A DNA stretch of 64,000 nt from Candidatus Deferrimicrobiaceae bacterium (GCA_036504035.1 DASXVV010000008.1:62001-126000), one strand, 5' to 3'. Positions 46,616 to 55,884 are shown, counted from the stretch's first letter. The notes: a model not told the origin generated them from the letters alone. Program-made: numbers and translations.

Positions 46616-46948
46616 ATGGAGACCTATTACGATCCGGCCGACCTGGCGAAATTCGCGGAGATCGGGAAGGACGCCCCCGAGCTGTCGAAAAAGTTCTTCG
46701 ACTATTACGGCGCCGTGTTCGCGGAAGGCGCATTGACCGAACGGGAAAAGGCGCTGATCGCCCTCGCGGTGGCCCACGCGGTGCAATGCCCCTATTGCAT
46801 TGACGCCTACACACGCGCCTGCCTGGAAAAGGGCTCCAACCTCGCGGAGATGACGGAAGCGGTCCATGTGACCAATGCCATCCGCGGCGGCGCCTCGCTG
46901 GCGCACGGGATCCAGATGCGCAAGATCGCCGAAAAGATTTCCCTGTAG
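46616..46948 (+). CDS. AhpD-like protein of the arsenosugar-associated type
   Basis: A 110-residue carboxymuconolactone decarboxylase/AhpD-like protein. A catalytic-type CxxC lies in HAVQCPYCIDAYTRACLEKG, followed by MTEAVHVTNAIRGGASLAHG. In many genomes a small peroxidase-like protein of this shape stands directly before arsS, as it does here. GGGAGG precedes the ATG at 46616. The ArsS gene starts 4 bases after its stop. Confidence 0.87.
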   Translation: METYYDPADLAKFAEIGKDAPELSKKFFDYYGAVFAEGALTEREKALIALAVAHAVQCPYCIDAYTRACLEKGSNLAEMTEAVHVTNAIRGGASLAHGIQMRKIAEKISL

Positions 46949-46952
46949 CGCG

Positions 46953-47948
46953 ATGGCCGGAGCCGCATTCCGCAACGCCCTCGAAGGGCAGAGTCTGGTC
47001 TTGGCGCGCGGCGAGACCACGGCGCTGCAGGTCAACACCGGCTTCCTCTGCAACCTGTCCTGCCGCCACTGCCATCTGGAGGCCGGTCCCGGCCGGGCCG
47101 AAGTGATGCACCGGGACACGATGGATGCGGTCATCGCGGCCGCGCGGCGGTTTCCCTTCCGGGTGATCGATTTGACCGGCGGGTCGCTCGAGATGGTCCC
47201 GGACATCGCGTATCTCGTCTCGGCGCTGGCGCCCTTGACGCCGCGGCTGATCGTCCGCACCAACCTGGTCGGCCTGCACGATCTTGCGGATGACGGGCTC
47301 CTCGCCCTCTACCGGAAGGTGGGCGCCGTCGTTACGGCTTCCCTCCCGGCGACGAATGCGGGGCAGACCGAGGCGCAGCGGGGCAACGGCGTCTGGGGCA
47401 AGTGCCTCGCCATGCTCCGGCGGCTCAACGAAGCGGGATACGGGAGGGCGGGAAGCGGACTCGAGCTCGACCTGGTCGCGAACCCGCCCGGGGCTTATCT
47501 CCCTGCCGGACAGGCCGAGACGGAAAGGCGCTTTCGGCAGGAGCTGGCGGGGAAGCACGGGATCACGTTCGACCGGCTGTTTACCTTCGCGAACGTTCCC
47601 ATGGGGCGCTACCGGCGCTGGCTCGAAACCTCCGGCAACTCGGAGGCCTACCTGCGGCTGCTGGCGGAACGGTTCAACCCGGCGACGATCCCGGGGCTCA
47701 TGTGCCGCACGCAGCTTTCGGTGGACTGGGAAGGGCGGCTGTGGGACTGCGATTTCAATCTCGCGGCGGGATTGCCGCACGGGGCGCGCCGGACGCACAT
47801 CTCCGAGTTGACCGAGCTTCCCCCGCCGGGGACGCCGATCCGGGTCGGCGACCACTGCTTCGCCTGCACCGCGGGATCGGGCTTCACCTGCGGAGGCGCC
47901 ATCGCGCCACGGACAGGGGCGTCCCACATCGCCGAAACCACGAAATAG
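46953..47948 (+). CDS. arsS: Arsenosugar biosynthesis-type radical SAM protein ArsS
   Basis: A 331-residue radical SAM protein. The 4Fe-4S-AdoMet site is NLSCRHCHLEAGPGRAEVM, with the first Cys in FLCNLSC. The DUF3641-type C-terminal part has MCRTQLSVDWEGRLWDCDFN and the cysteine-rich end HCFACTAGSGFTCGGAI. ArsS is thought to convert dimethylarsenate into the arsenosugar precursor by adding the 5'-deoxyadenosyl unit. The usual partner ArsM, an arsenite methyltransferase, is not in the window, so the pathway would be split or the role different. It is convergent with the efflux operon 6 bases downstream. Confidence 0.9.
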   Translation: MAGAAFRNALEGQSLVLARGETTALQVNTGFLCNLSCRHCHLEAGPGRAEVMHRDTMDAVIAAARRFPFRVIDLTGGSLEMVPDIAYLVSALAPLTPRLIVRTNLVGLHDLADDGLLALYRKVGAVVTASLPATNAGQTEAQRGNGVWGKCLAMLRRLNEAGYGRAGSGLELDLVANPPGAYLPAGQAETERRFRQELAGKHGITFDRLFTFANVPMGRYRRWLETSGNSEAYLRLLAERFNPATIPGLMCRTQLSVDWEGRLWDCDFNLAAGLPHGARRTHISELTELPPPGTPIRVGDHCFACTAGSGFTCGGAIAPRTGASHIAETTK

Positions 47949-47954
47949 GGGTTC

Positions 47955-49349
47955 TCACTCCCATCCGCCGCCCAGCGCCTTGTAGAGTCGGACGAGATCG
48001 GTTGTGATCGTCCCCTCGCTCTGCACGCGCTGGTCGCGAAGGGCGAGGAGCGACCGCTCGGAATCCAGCACCGTCGTGAAATCGGTCATCCCCGCCGCGT
48101 ACTTGTCCTGGGCGAGCTGCGCCGCCTTTTCAGCAGCGGAGACGGACCGCCCGAGAGCGTCGCGGCGCGCCTTTTCCTCCGAATAATCCGACATCGCATC
48201 CTGCACTTCCTTCAAGGCGTCCAGCACGGTCGCGCGCCAGGCGATCAGCGCCTGCTCCAGCCGGGCGTCCTGCGCCGCGATGTTGCTCCGGACCGCCCCC
48301 CCGTCGAACAGCGCCCACGAGACGCCGGGACCCGCGCCGGCGGAGGCCAACGCAGGGGAAAGCAGCGAAACGCCCGAAAAGGATATCGCTCCGCTCAGTG
48401 CGAACTTGGGATACAAGTCGGCCGTCGCCACGCCGACCCGCGCGGTCTGGGCTGCCAGATCGGCTTCCGCTTTCCGGATATCGGGCCTCCGGCGCAGCAG
48501 GTCGGCCGGAACGCCGAGCGCCACCGTCAGCGGCACGGCGGGAACGGGGCCGCTCTCCCTGAGCGTTTTATGGAGGGTGCCCGGGTTCTCCCCGGTCAGC
48601 ACCGCGAGGGCGTTCATCGCCGTCTCGATCCCGGACCGGAGCGACGGGATCTGCGACCGGCTGCTTTCCAGGTTGGTGCGCGCCTGCTCGAGCGCCAGCT
48701 CGTCGGTCAGCCCCGCCTCGACGCGCGACTGCACGAGCCCCAGCGTTTCCTCCTGCATCTTGAGCGTGTCTTCGGCGGACGTCAGGCGCGCCTGGTCGAC
48801 GCGGAGCTGCACGTACGTCGAGGCGATCTCGGCGAGCAGCGTTACCCGGACGTCGTTGAGGTTCTCTCCGCCGGCCGCGAGGTCGGCGTCGGCCGCCTCG
48901 ATGGCGCGCCGGGTCCCGCCGAACAGGTCGATCTCCCAGCGGGCGTCGAATCCACCGCTGAACAGGCCGGTGCTGTTCCAGCCGATTCCCTTGGCGTGCG
49001 TCGCGTTCCGCGTGGCAGACGCGGATGCGTCGAGCGTGGGGGAGAGCCCCGCAACGCTGCCTTGTCGTTTCGCGCGTGCTTCCCGAACCTGCGCCCGGGC
49101 CGTCTTGAGCGTCAGGGCATTATCGAGCCCGCGTTCGACCAGGCGGTCGAGCAGCGGATCGTCCAGCGTCTTCCACCAGCGGGCGAGAACCTTCGGGTCC
49201 GCCGCTTCCGGCGAAACGCCGGCCGGCGGCGACCCGTGCCATTGCACAGGCGTGACGACTTCCGGCTTCCGGAAGTTCGGGCCGACGGTCGCGCATCCGG
49301 CGAGCGAAAGTCCCAGCAGCAGAGTTGCGATGACCCGGGTCGTTTTCAT
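47955..49349 (-). CDS. Outer-membrane efflux lipoprotein (NodT/OprM family)
   Basis: A 464-residue TolC-like channel. The lipobox is LLLGLSLAGCATVGPNF, followed by two OEP repeats rich in coiled-coil helices. Typical motifs include WWKTLDDPLLDRLVERGLDN, VPADLLRRRPDIRKAEADLA and YAAGMTDFTTVLDSERSLL. It would form the outer-membrane exit of a tripartite pump with the ABC permease, ATPase and adaptor encoded upstream in the same operon. It is the last gene of that operon; the ATG directly adjoins the permease stop. Confidence 0.93.
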   Translation of the reverse strand: MKTTRVIATLLLGLSLAGCATVGPNFRKPEVVTPVQWHGSPPAGVSPEAADPKVLARWWKTLDDPLLDRLVERGLDNALTLKTARAQVREARAKRQGSVAGLSPTLDASASATRNATHAKGIGWNSTGLFSGGFDARWEIDLFGGTRRAIEAADADLAAGGENLNDVRVTLLAEIASTYVQLRVDQARLTSAEDTLKMQEETLGLVQSRVEAGLTDELALEQARTNLESSRSQIPSLRSGIETAMNALAVLTGENPGTLHKTLRESGPVPAVPLTVALGVPADLLRRRPDIRKAEADLAAQTARVGVATADLYPKFALSGAISFSGVSLLSPALASAGAGPGVSWALFDGGAVRSNIAAQDARLEQALIAWRATVLDALKEVQDAMSDYSEEKARRDALGRSVSAAEKAAQLAQDKYAAGMTDFTTVLDSERSLLALRDQRVQSEGTITTDLVRLYKALGGGWE

Positions 49350-50558
49350 CTATTCGTGCCTCAGCGCTTCGATGGGATCGAGCTGCGCGGCTTTCCGCGC
49401 CGGGAAGTAGCCGAAGATCACGCCGACCGCCGCCGAAAAGAGCAGGGCGACGACCACGATCGACGGGTTAAAGAGGAACGGCACCTGCAGCACGCCGGCC
49501 AGCCCGTAGCAACTTGCGAGCGCGATCGCGATGCCGATCACCCCGCCCAGCGAGGACAGCGTCACCGCCTCGACGAGGAACTGGAGCAATACTTCGCGCT
49601 CGAGCGCTCCGATCGCCAGCCGGATGCCGATCTCCCGCGTCCGCTCGGTCACGGACACCAGCATGATGTTCATGATGCCGATCCCGCCGACCAGCAGGCT
49701 GACGGTCGCGACGGCGCTCAGGAGTGAGGTCAGCACCTTCGTCGTGCCGGACATGGCGGTCGCCAGCTCCTTCATGTCCATCACGCTGAAGTCGTTCTCG
49801 GCCGATGGTGCCAGGTGGCGCCGTTCCCGCATCAGCGTCTCGAGGTCCTGCTTCGCCTTGGTCGTCGAGGCGCCGTCCCGGGCCGAGACCTGGATGAGCG
49901 GGACGTCCTGCTTGCCCGAGATCCGGCGCTGGAACGTATGAAGCGGGATCACGATGACGTCGTCCTGGTCCTGACCCATCGCGGCCTGCCCCTTCGACTT
50001 CAGGGTGCCGACGACCTGGACCGAGAATTTCTGGAGCCGGATCGTCGCCCCGACCGGGTCCTGCCCGCCGAACAGCTCCTTGCGCACCGTGCTGCCCACG
50101 AGGCAGACGGCCTTGCCCGCCCGAAGCTCGCTGTCGGTGAACGGGCGTCCCGCGTCGAGCGACCAGTTGCGGACCCGCAGGAAGCTGCCGTTGCTGCCGG
50201 TGACCGATGTGGACCGGTTCCGGTTTCCGCTGACCGCGTTCATACTCGTCGTCGCGACCGGCGCGGCGGCGGCGACGGAAGAGATCTCACGCGAAACGGC
50301 TTCGGCGTCGGCCTCCTTGAACGGCTGCACGGAGGCAGTCGCGCCGCCCGGCCCCCGGAACTGACCGGGCATCACCATCAGCATGTTGCTGCCCAGGCTC
50401 GAGATCTCTTCCGTCACCTTGGCCGTGGCGCCGCCGCCCAGCGTCACCATGACGATGACGGCGGCCACGCCGATCACGATGCCCAGAATGGTCAGGAAGG
50501 AGCGCAGGACGTTCCGCCGCACTTCCCGAATGGCCAGAAGCAGTGCGTTCCAGATCAT
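49350..50558 (-). CDS. MacB-like ABC transporter permease
   Basis: A 402-residue permease of the MacB/FtsX type. There is one N-terminal membrane helix (about 20-42, SFLTILGIVIGVAAVIVMVT), a large periplasmic domain with VTGSNGSFLRVRNWSLDAGR, and three C-terminal helices (LLVGGIGIMNIMLVSVTERT, REIGIRLAIGA). The ATPase domain is a separate protein here, unlike E. coli MacB. It works with the adaptor and outer-membrane channel to export drugs, toxins or lipopeptides. The start overlaps the ATPase gene stop. Confidence 0.92.
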   Translation of the reverse strand: MIWNALLLAIREVRRNVLRSFLTILGIVIGVAAVIVMVTLGGGATAKVTEEISSLGSNMLMVMPGQFRGPGGATASVQPFKEADAEAVSREISSVAAAAPVATTSMNAVSGNRNRSTSVTGSNGSFLRVRNWSLDAGRPFTDSELRAGKAVCLVGSTVRKELFGGQDPVGATIRLQKFSVQVVGTLKSKGQAAMGQDQDDVIVIPLHTFQRRISGKQDVPLIQVSARDGASTTKAKQDLETLMRERRHLAPSAENDFSVMDMKELATAMSGTTKVLTSLLSAVATVSLLVGGIGIMNIMLVSVTERTREIGIRLAIGALEREVLLQFLVEAVTLSSLGGVIGIAIALASCYGLAGVLQVPFLFNPSIVVVALLFSAAVGVIFGYFPARKAAQLDPIEALRHE

Positions 50559-51259
50559 CGGGCCGCCTCCTCTTTCCCGTTGCGCGTATCGATTTCGACC
50601 CGCCCGTCCTTGAAGTGGACGATCCGCTTCGAATAAGCCGCCATGTCCGGCTCGTGCGTGACCATCAGCACGGTGATTCCCATCGTCCGGTTCAGATTGC
50701 AAAGCAGTTCCATGATCTCGACGCTTCGGGCCGAGTCGAGGTTGCCCGTCGGCTCGTCCGCCAGCAGCACCTCCGGCTCCGTCACGATCGCCCGCGCGAT
50801 GGCGACGCGTTGCTGCTGCCCGCCGGAGAGCTCGCCCGGCGTGTGATGTTCCCTGCCTTCCAGCCCCACGTCGGCCAGCGCCTTCCGCGCCCGTGTCCGC
50901 CGATCGCCTGCCGGGATGCCGCGATAGAGCAGCGGCAGCTCCACGTTCTCGAGCGCCGAGGTGCGGTTGAGAAGGTTGAAGCCCTGGAAGACGAATCCCA
51001 GGTAGTGGCGCCGCAGCAGTGCGCGCTGGTTTCGTTCCAGCCGGTTCACCTCGACGCCCTTGAAAAAGTAGGCGCCGCCGGTCGGCACGTCGAGGCAACC
51101 GAGGATGTTCATGCAGGTCGACTTGCCGGAACCGCTCGGGCCCATGACGGCGACGAATTCGCCCGCGTCGATGCGGAGATCGATCTTCCTGAGCGCAGCG
51201 ACTTCGGCCTGCCCCCGCCCGTAAACCTTTTCGACCCCTCGCAATTCGATCAGGCTCAT
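50555..51259 (-). CDS. ABC transporter ATPase of a MacB-type exporter
   Basis: A 234-residue ATPase. Walker A is [19 protein letters not shown], the signature is [14 protein letters not shown], Walker B is [12 protein letters not shown], and the switch His is in [12 protein letters not shown]. It belongs to the LolD/MacB group that drives mechanotransmission rather than direct transport. It overlaps the genes on both sides by 4 bases. Confidence 0.94.
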   Translation of the reverse strand: MSLIELRGVEKVYGRGQAEVAALRKIDLRIDAGEFVAVMGPSGSGKSTCMNILGCLDVPTGGAYFFKGVEVNRLERNQRALLRRHYLGFVFQGFNLLNRTSALENVELPLLYRGIPAGDRRTRARKALADVGLEGREHHTPGELSGGQQQRVAIARAIVTEPEVLLADEPTGNLDSARSVEIMELLCNLNRTMGITVLMVTHEPDMAAYSKRIVHFKDGRVEIDTRNGKEEAAR

Positions 51260-52548
51260 TTTGCGACGCTCGCGCTGTCGACGATCAGCGCCATCCCCGG
51301 CTTCACCTCGCCGGAGAGGATCTCGGTCATCTTCCCGTCGGTGAGGCCGGTCGTGACGGCGATGGGCGTTGGGACGCCGTCCTTCAGCAGCCAGACCTTC
51401 CGGTTGTGGTCGACGTTATTCGCTTCGACGGTTTTCCTGGGTGAGGAGGCGGGCGGATGGGGCATCAGGCTTCCCAGCAATCCCTCGCTTTTTTTCGCCG
51501 CCGTTCCCGGCTCGGGCGGCGTGAAGCGGAGCGCCGCGTTGGGAACGAGCAGCGCGTTGCCGACCTGTTGGACCGTAATGTCGGCGGTCGCGGTCATCCC
51601 CGGCCGCAGCGCGAGGTCTGGGTTCGAGACGGCGATCACGGTCTCGTACGTGACCACGCCGTTGGTGGTCGTGGAGGCGAGGTGGACCGCGGTGATCCGC
51701 CCGGGGAAGGTGCGGTCGGGCCAGGCGTCGACTGTGAATCTCGCGCTCTGCCCCTTCCTGATCTTGCCGACATCGGCCTCGTCGACCGAGACGTGCAGCT
51801 CCATCTGCGACAGCTTTTCGGCCATCGTCAGCAGGACGGGGGAGGACAGCGACGCCGCCACGGTCTGCCCCGGCTCGATCGACCGCGTCAGGATGATCCC
51901 GCTGATCGGGGCCCGGATGGTGGCCTTCGACAGATTCGTCCGGTCCGCCGACAGATTGGCCTCCGCTTCCGCGACCTGCGCCCGGGCGGCCGCCTCGTCG
52001 GCAAGCGCCCGCGCATGCGTCGCTTCCGCCGCATCGAGGTCCTGTTTCGAGACCGCCTTCCCGCCGCTCAGCCCTGCGGCATGCTGGAGCCGCTTGAGCG
52101 ACTTGTCGCTTTCGGAGGTGGTCGTCTGCGTCTGGAGCAGCTTCGCCTGCGCCGATGCGAGCGCCGCGCGCGACTTTAGAATCTCCGCATCGAGTTTCTC
52201 GGTGTCCAGCCGCACCAGCACCTGCCCCGCCCTGATCCGATCGTTGTAGTCCGCCTCGACCGCCTTGACGGTTCCGGACACCTCGGTGCCGATATCGATC
52301 GAATTGACGGGTTTCAGGTTGCCGGTCGCGGAGACGGTGACGGTGAGCGGCCCCTTTTCGGCGTCGGCCGTCGTGTAGCGGATCGTCTCGGTCTTCTTCG
52401 CGCCGGAGAGCAGGGCGGCCGCGATCACCAGCGCAAGCACGAGCAGCCAGGAAAGCCCGCTGCGCCAGCGCCGTTTTCCGGCTTTACCGTTTCCGGCCCC
52501 CAGCGTTTCCCGGATGTCGTCTTTATCCGTCTTTTCGATTTCGTCCAT
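51256..52548 (-). CDS. Periplasmic adaptor protein (MacA/HlyD type)
   Basis: A 430-residue membrane fusion protein. There is a cytoplasmic tail and one membrane helix (about 30-48), then the lipoyl half motifs SATGNLKPVNSIDIGTEVSG and ATIRAPISGIILTRSIEPGQ. A long alpha-hairpin (about 120-200) and beta-barrel parts with VGKIRKGQSARFTVDAWPDR follow. It links the ABC permease to the outer-membrane channel. It is the first gene of the efflux operon and divergent from the two-component system genes. Confidence 0.92.
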   Translation of the reverse strand: MDEIEKTDKDDIRETLGAGNGKAGKRRWRSGLSWLLVLALVIAAALLSGAKKTETIRYTTADAEKGPLTVTVSATGNLKPVNSIDIGTEVSGTVKAVEADYNDRIRAGQVLVRLDTEKLDAEILKSRAALASAQAKLLQTQTTTSESDKSLKRLQHAAGLSGGKAVSKQDLDAAEATHARALADEAAARAQVAEAEANLSADRTNLSKATIRAPISGIILTRSIEPGQTVAASLSSPVLLTMAEKLSQMELHVSVDEADVGKIRKGQSARFTVDAWPDRTFPGRITAVHLASTTTNGVVTYETVIAVSNPDLALRPGMTATADITVQQVGNALLVPNAALRFTPPEPGTAAKKSEGLLGSLMPHPPASSPRKTVEANNVDHNRKVWLLKDGVPTPIAVTTGLTDGKMTEILSGEVKPGMALIVDSASVAK

Positions 52549-52697
52549 CTCGAGATTCCTTTCGGGATCGTTCTTGCCGCATCGACGAGATCAGGATGAC
52601 AACCGAATGTGGACGAAATGTGGAGGAAATGAGGAAATCCGCGGACGGGACGCCGTTGGACTGGTTTTTCCCGATGCTCCTGTGCTATTCCGGAATC

Positions 52698-54104
52698 ATG
52701 ACGCTGCGCATCCGGACCAAATTGTTCCTGACGCTTCTCTCCACCGCAGTCGCGGTGGCGGCCTGCATGTTCCTCGTGATGCGCTGGAGCTTCGACCGGG
52801 GCTTTCTGAATTTCATCAACCGCCTCGAGCTGGCTCGCCTCTCGGCGCTCGCGCAGAAGCTGGAAACCGGATATGCGTCGGGCGGCTCGTGGCGCTTCGT
52901 CGCGGACGACCCGGCCGCGTGGCCCGGGCTGATCTCCGAGTTCGATCCCGACCGCCACGAGGAGCGGGAGCCTCAGCGCACCGGCGATCCGCCGCGGCCC
53001 AGCCCGCCGAAAGTCTCCCCCTTTGCCGGGCGCGTGGTGCTGCTCGACGCCGCAGGGAAACGGATCGCGGGGCCGGACGCCTCCGCGGGAAAGATGGCGC
53101 TTAGACCGCTGGCCGCGGGGGGGGCGGTTGTGGGGCAGCTCGGACTCCTGCCGCCCCGGATCCTCTCCGATGCCCACCAGACCCGTTTCGCCGAGGAGCA
53201 GCGGCACGCCTCCGCCCTGATCGCGCTGGCCATCGTCTGCCTCGCCGGGTTGCTCTCGATCCCGCTGGCCCGCCAGATGGGCGGACGGATCGATACGCTG
53301 GCGGAGGGGACGCACCGTCTCGCGTCCGGCGATTACCGCGCACGCGTTCCCGAAACCGCCACCGACGAACTGGGGAGGCTTGCGCGCGACTTCAACGCGC
53401 TGGCGCTGACGCTCGAAAGCAACGAGGCGGCGCGACGACAGTGGGTCGCCGACATCTCGCACGAGCTGCGAACGCCGCTGTCGGTGCTGCGCGGCGAGAT
53501 CGAAGCGCTGCAGGACGGCGTGCGTCCCCTCACGACGCAGGCCGTCGCCATGCTCCACGGCGAGGTGATGCGTCTTGGCCGGCTGGTGGACGACCTCTAC
53601 GAGCTGTCGCTGTCCGACATCGGGGCGTTGACGTATCGCAAGCGGGAAACCGATCTGTCCGGATTGCTTGCCGCGGCGATTGAATCGTTCCGGGCCGATT
53701 TCGAGGAAAAGGGAATCGCGCTCGTAGCCGATTTCCGGGTCGGCGCGGCCTGTCCTGCGTTCGTCGATCCCGAGCGGCTGCACCAGCTCTTCTCGAACCT
53801 GCTCGAGAATTCCCTGAAATACACCAACGCGGGGGGGAGTCTGAAGGTGGCTCTCGCGCAAAAGGACGGGATGGCCGTCATCGTCTTCGGCGATTCGGCG
53901 CCGGGCGTGCCGGCCGACGCCATCCCCAGGCTGTTCGATCGCCTCTACCGGGTGGAGGGTTCCCGGAGCCGCGAGACGGGGGGGGCGGGACTCGGGCTGT
54001 CGATCTGCCGCAACATCGTCCTGGCGCACGGCGGCCGGATCACCGCGGGTCCATCGGTGTTGGGCGGGCTGTCCGTGACGGTCGAATTGCCGGCGGAGGG
54101 ATAG
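52698..54104 (+). CDS. Sensor histidine kinase (BaeS-like)
   Basis: A 468-residue sensor beginning MTLRIRTKLFLTLLSTAVAV. Two membrane helices (about 8-30 and 170-195) enclose a periplasmic part. HAMP follows, then the phospho-acceptor VADISHELRTPLSVLRGEIE and the ATPase region (FSNLLENSLKYTNAGG, GGAGLGLSICRNIV). ATG 52698 was preferred over one 102 bases upstream because the first membrane helix starts here. It is divergent from the MacAB-type operon by about 150 bp and couples to the response regulator that follows, so it likely senses envelope stress and controls efflux. Confidence 0.9.
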   Translation: MTLRIRTKLFLTLLSTAVAVAACMFLVMRWSFDRGFLNFINRLELARLSALAQKLETGYASGGSWRFVADDPAAWPGLISEFDPDRHEEREPQRTGDPPRPSPPKVSPFAGRVVLLDAAGKRIAGPDASAGKMALRPLAAGGAVVGQLGLLPPRILSDAHQTRFAEEQRHASALIALAIVCLAGLLSIPLARQMGGRIDTLAEGTHRLASGDYRARVPETATDELGRLARDFNALALTLESNEAARRQWVADISHELRTPLSVLRGEIEALQDGVRPLTTQAVAMLHGEVMRLGRLVDDLYELSLSDIGALTYRKRETDLSGLLAAAIESFRADFEEKGIALVADFRVGAACPAFVDPERLHQLFSNLLENSLKYTNAGGSLKVALAQKDGMAVIVFGDSAPGVPADAIPRLFDRLYRVEGSRSRETGGAGLGLSICRNIVLAHGGRITAGPSVLGGLSVTVELPAEG

Positions 54105-54105
54105 G

Positions 54106-54795
54106 GTGGACACAGGCCGAAAGATCCTGGTCGTCGAAGACGAGATGCGGCTGGCCGATTTGCTTCGAGACTACCTGGCGCAGGCGGGGTACGAGGCGCA
54201 CACGCTCGCCGACGGCCGGGACGTCGTCCCGTGGGTCCGGGACCACGCCCCGGACCTCGTGCTGCTCGACCTGATGCTGCCCGGCAAGGACGGCATGGAA
54301 ATCACGAAAGAGATCCGCGCCTTCTCCGCGGTGCCGATCGTCATGGTGACCGCGCGCATCGAGGAGATCGACCGGCTGCTCGGGCTCGAGCTGGGGGCCG
54401 ACGACTACGTCTGCAAGCCGTACAGCCCGCGCGAGGTCGTGGCGCGCGTGAAGGCGGTGCTTCGGCGCACGGCCGGACAGTCGATTCCCCCGGGCGGCGA
54501 GCCGCTCCAGCTCGACGTCGACCGGTGTCGTGCGACGCTCGACGGCCACGCGCTCGACCTGACCGCCGTCGAGTTCCAGCTGCTCCATATCCTGGCGGCG
54601 AGCCCGGGCCGCATCTATTCGCGCGGGCAGCTGATGGACCGGATCTATCCGGACCAGCGCATCGTCAGCGACCGCACGATCGACAGCCATGTGAAGAAGC
54701 TGCGCCGCAAGATCGCGGAGGCGGGCGTCGCGGGGGAGTGGGTCCACTCGGTCTACGGCGTCGGGTACAAGTTCGAGGGGCCGGCGGCGGGCTGA
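54106..54795 (+). CDS. OmpR-family response regulator (BaeR-like)
   Basis: A 229-residue regulator with a GTG start directly after the kinase stop. The receiver domain has ILVVEDEMRLADLLRDYLAQ, the phosphorylated Asp in LVLLDLMLPGKDGMEI, and VTAR and CKPY switch residues. The C-terminal winged helix reads LTAVEFQLLHILAASPGRIY and VSDRTIDSHVKKLRRKIAEA. It should activate the divergent efflux operon and possibly the kinase genes. Confidence 0.92.
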   Translation: MDTGRKILVVEDEMRLADLLRDYLAQAGYEAHTLADGRDVVPWVRDHAPDLVLLDLMLPGKDGMEITKEIRAFSAVPIVMVTARIEEIDRLLGLELGADDYVCKPYSPREVVARVKAVLRRTAGQSIPPGGEPLQLDVDRCRATLDGHALDLTAVEFQLLHILAASPGRIYSRGQLMDRIYPDQRIVSDRTIDSHVKKLRRKIAEAGVAGEWVHSVYGVGYKFEGPAAG

Positions 54796-54907
54796 TCGCC
54801 CGCGGATTGCTCAATTCGGGAGCCGATTCCTCTTTTAGGGAATTGCCTGTTGGCGAACCATCGGACTAAAAACCAATAAAATCAGTGTGTTGTTGTTATG
54901 TAAGCCC

Positions 54908-54923
54908 TTGGCACTCTTCTTGG
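54908..54923 (+). promoter_or_regulatory. Sigma-54-like promoter before the small basic protein gene
   Basis: The sequence TTGGCACTCTTCTTGG has the -24 TGGCAC element and, at the standard 5-base distance, TTGG in place of the usual TTGC. It lies about 50 bases upstream of the ATG at 54973. The one mismatch at the -12 site lowers confidence. Confidence 0.4.
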
Positions 54924-54972
54924 AATGGTATTGGACAGAAGTTAGACAACCCAACACCCCAGGAGGTGTCCC

Positions 54973-55206
54973 ATGAAAAAGCTTACCACTTCGCTCCTCG
55001 CCGCCATGATCTCGCTGTCCGTCGCCGGTCTTTCCATCGCCGCCGAGCCCGCTCCTGCCACGGCCCCGGCCGACCAGGCCGCTCCGGCCGTCAAGAAGGC
55101 CGCCAAGCCCGCGAAGAAGCACGTCCGCAAGCACGCCAAGAAGGCGGCCAAGAAGGCAGCGGCCCAGACCGCACCGGCTGCGATGCCCGAGACCCCCGCG
55201 AAGTAA
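54973..55206 (+). CDS. Small secreted Ala/Lys-rich protein
   Basis: A 77-residue protein with a signal peptide (about 1-23, LLAAMISLSVAGLSIAA) and a low-complexity mature part of Ala, Pro and Lys (AAPAVKKAAKPAKKHVRKHA). It is histone H1-tail-like in composition, but the signal places it in the periplasm or outside. AGGAGGTG is a strong ribosome site, and a strong terminator follows, so it is a self-contained transcript. Function unknown. Confidence 0.75.
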   Translation: MKKLTTSLLAAMISLSVAGLSIAAEPAPATAPADQAAPAVKKAAKPAKKHVRKHAKKAAKKAAAQTAPAAMPETPAK

Positions 55207-55234
55207 CCGGCGTCAATCAACCAACCACCCGACC

Positions 55235-55273
55235 GGCGCGGAGGGAATCATTTCCTCCGCGCCGTTTTCTTTT
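55235..55273 (+). terminator. Strong rho-independent terminator
   Basis: The 10-bp stem GGCGCGGAGG with CCTCCGCGCC is followed by GTTTTCTTTT. It lies 29 bases after the small basic protein gene and ends that transcript; it may also stop the convergent gene weakly. Confidence 0.9.
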
Positions 55274-55290
55274 GGTGCGCCCCCTCCGGG

Positions 55291-55884
55291 CTACTGCTTT
55301 TCCACCCGGGCGTATTCCTTCCGGATCCGCTCCAGTCCCTTCCGGTAGGCCTCGACGTCGCCGTATTCGAAGAAGCGGGGATAGCGGCCGTGCGCATCGC
55401 GGATCCGGCGCGCGTGCTTGATCGGGCACCAGTACTGCTCCGTGCGCCCCGTGACCTCCCGGAAAAAAGCCGACAGCCCGTTCGCATAGGAACAGTAGCC
55501 GCAGTGCAGCTTCTCGAGCACGTTCAGGTAGGGCAATTCCTCCCGGTCGAAAACCCAGTAATCCCGCCGCCGCACCTTGGGGATCCCGTAGATCGGGAAG
55601 CAGACCGCCTGGTAGATCATCGTGAACAGGTCGAGCATCACCATCGGCACGAGGCCGGCATAGATCAAGGGCGCCGTCAGGGCGACGAGCGGCCGGGAGC
55701 TGATCAGGTATCCGGGAAGACCCGCCCGAAGCCGCCGGCCCTGCGTCAGCATCTCCTCGGCGATCTGGAGCCGTTTGGCCTCGATCGACTGGAGAAACTC
55801 CACCCGCCGATTCCTGAAATCCTTCTCGATCTCTTCCTCGAGCGCCTTGGCGGCCTGGAGCAGGTCGTCGATTTGATGGACCAC
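55291..55884 (-). CDS. Membrane-associated protein of unknown function with conserved cysteines
   Basis: A 197-residue protein I do not recognise by name. Residues about 1-45 form a charged helix (DDLLQAAKALEEEIEKDFRN). A hydrophobic stretch follows (about 55-90, VALTAPLIYAGLVPMVMLDL), then a cysteine-bearing C-terminal part with LHCGYCSYANGLSAFFREV and YWCPIKHARRIRDAHGRYP. The CxxC plus third Cys may bind metal. The GTG at 55884 is preceded by AAGGAGG. Its position before a divergent FadE gene does not suggest a role. Confidence 0.7.
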   Translation of the reverse strand: MVHQIDDLLQAAKALEEEIEKDFRNRRVEFLQSIEAKRLQIAEEMLTQGRRLRAGLPGYLISSRPLVALTAPLIYAGLVPMVMLDLFTMIYQAVCFPIYGIPKVRRRDYWVFDREELPYLNVLEKLHCGYCSYANGLSAFFREVTGRTEQYWCPIKHARRIRDAHGRYPRFFEYGDVEAYRKGLERIRKEYARVEKQ

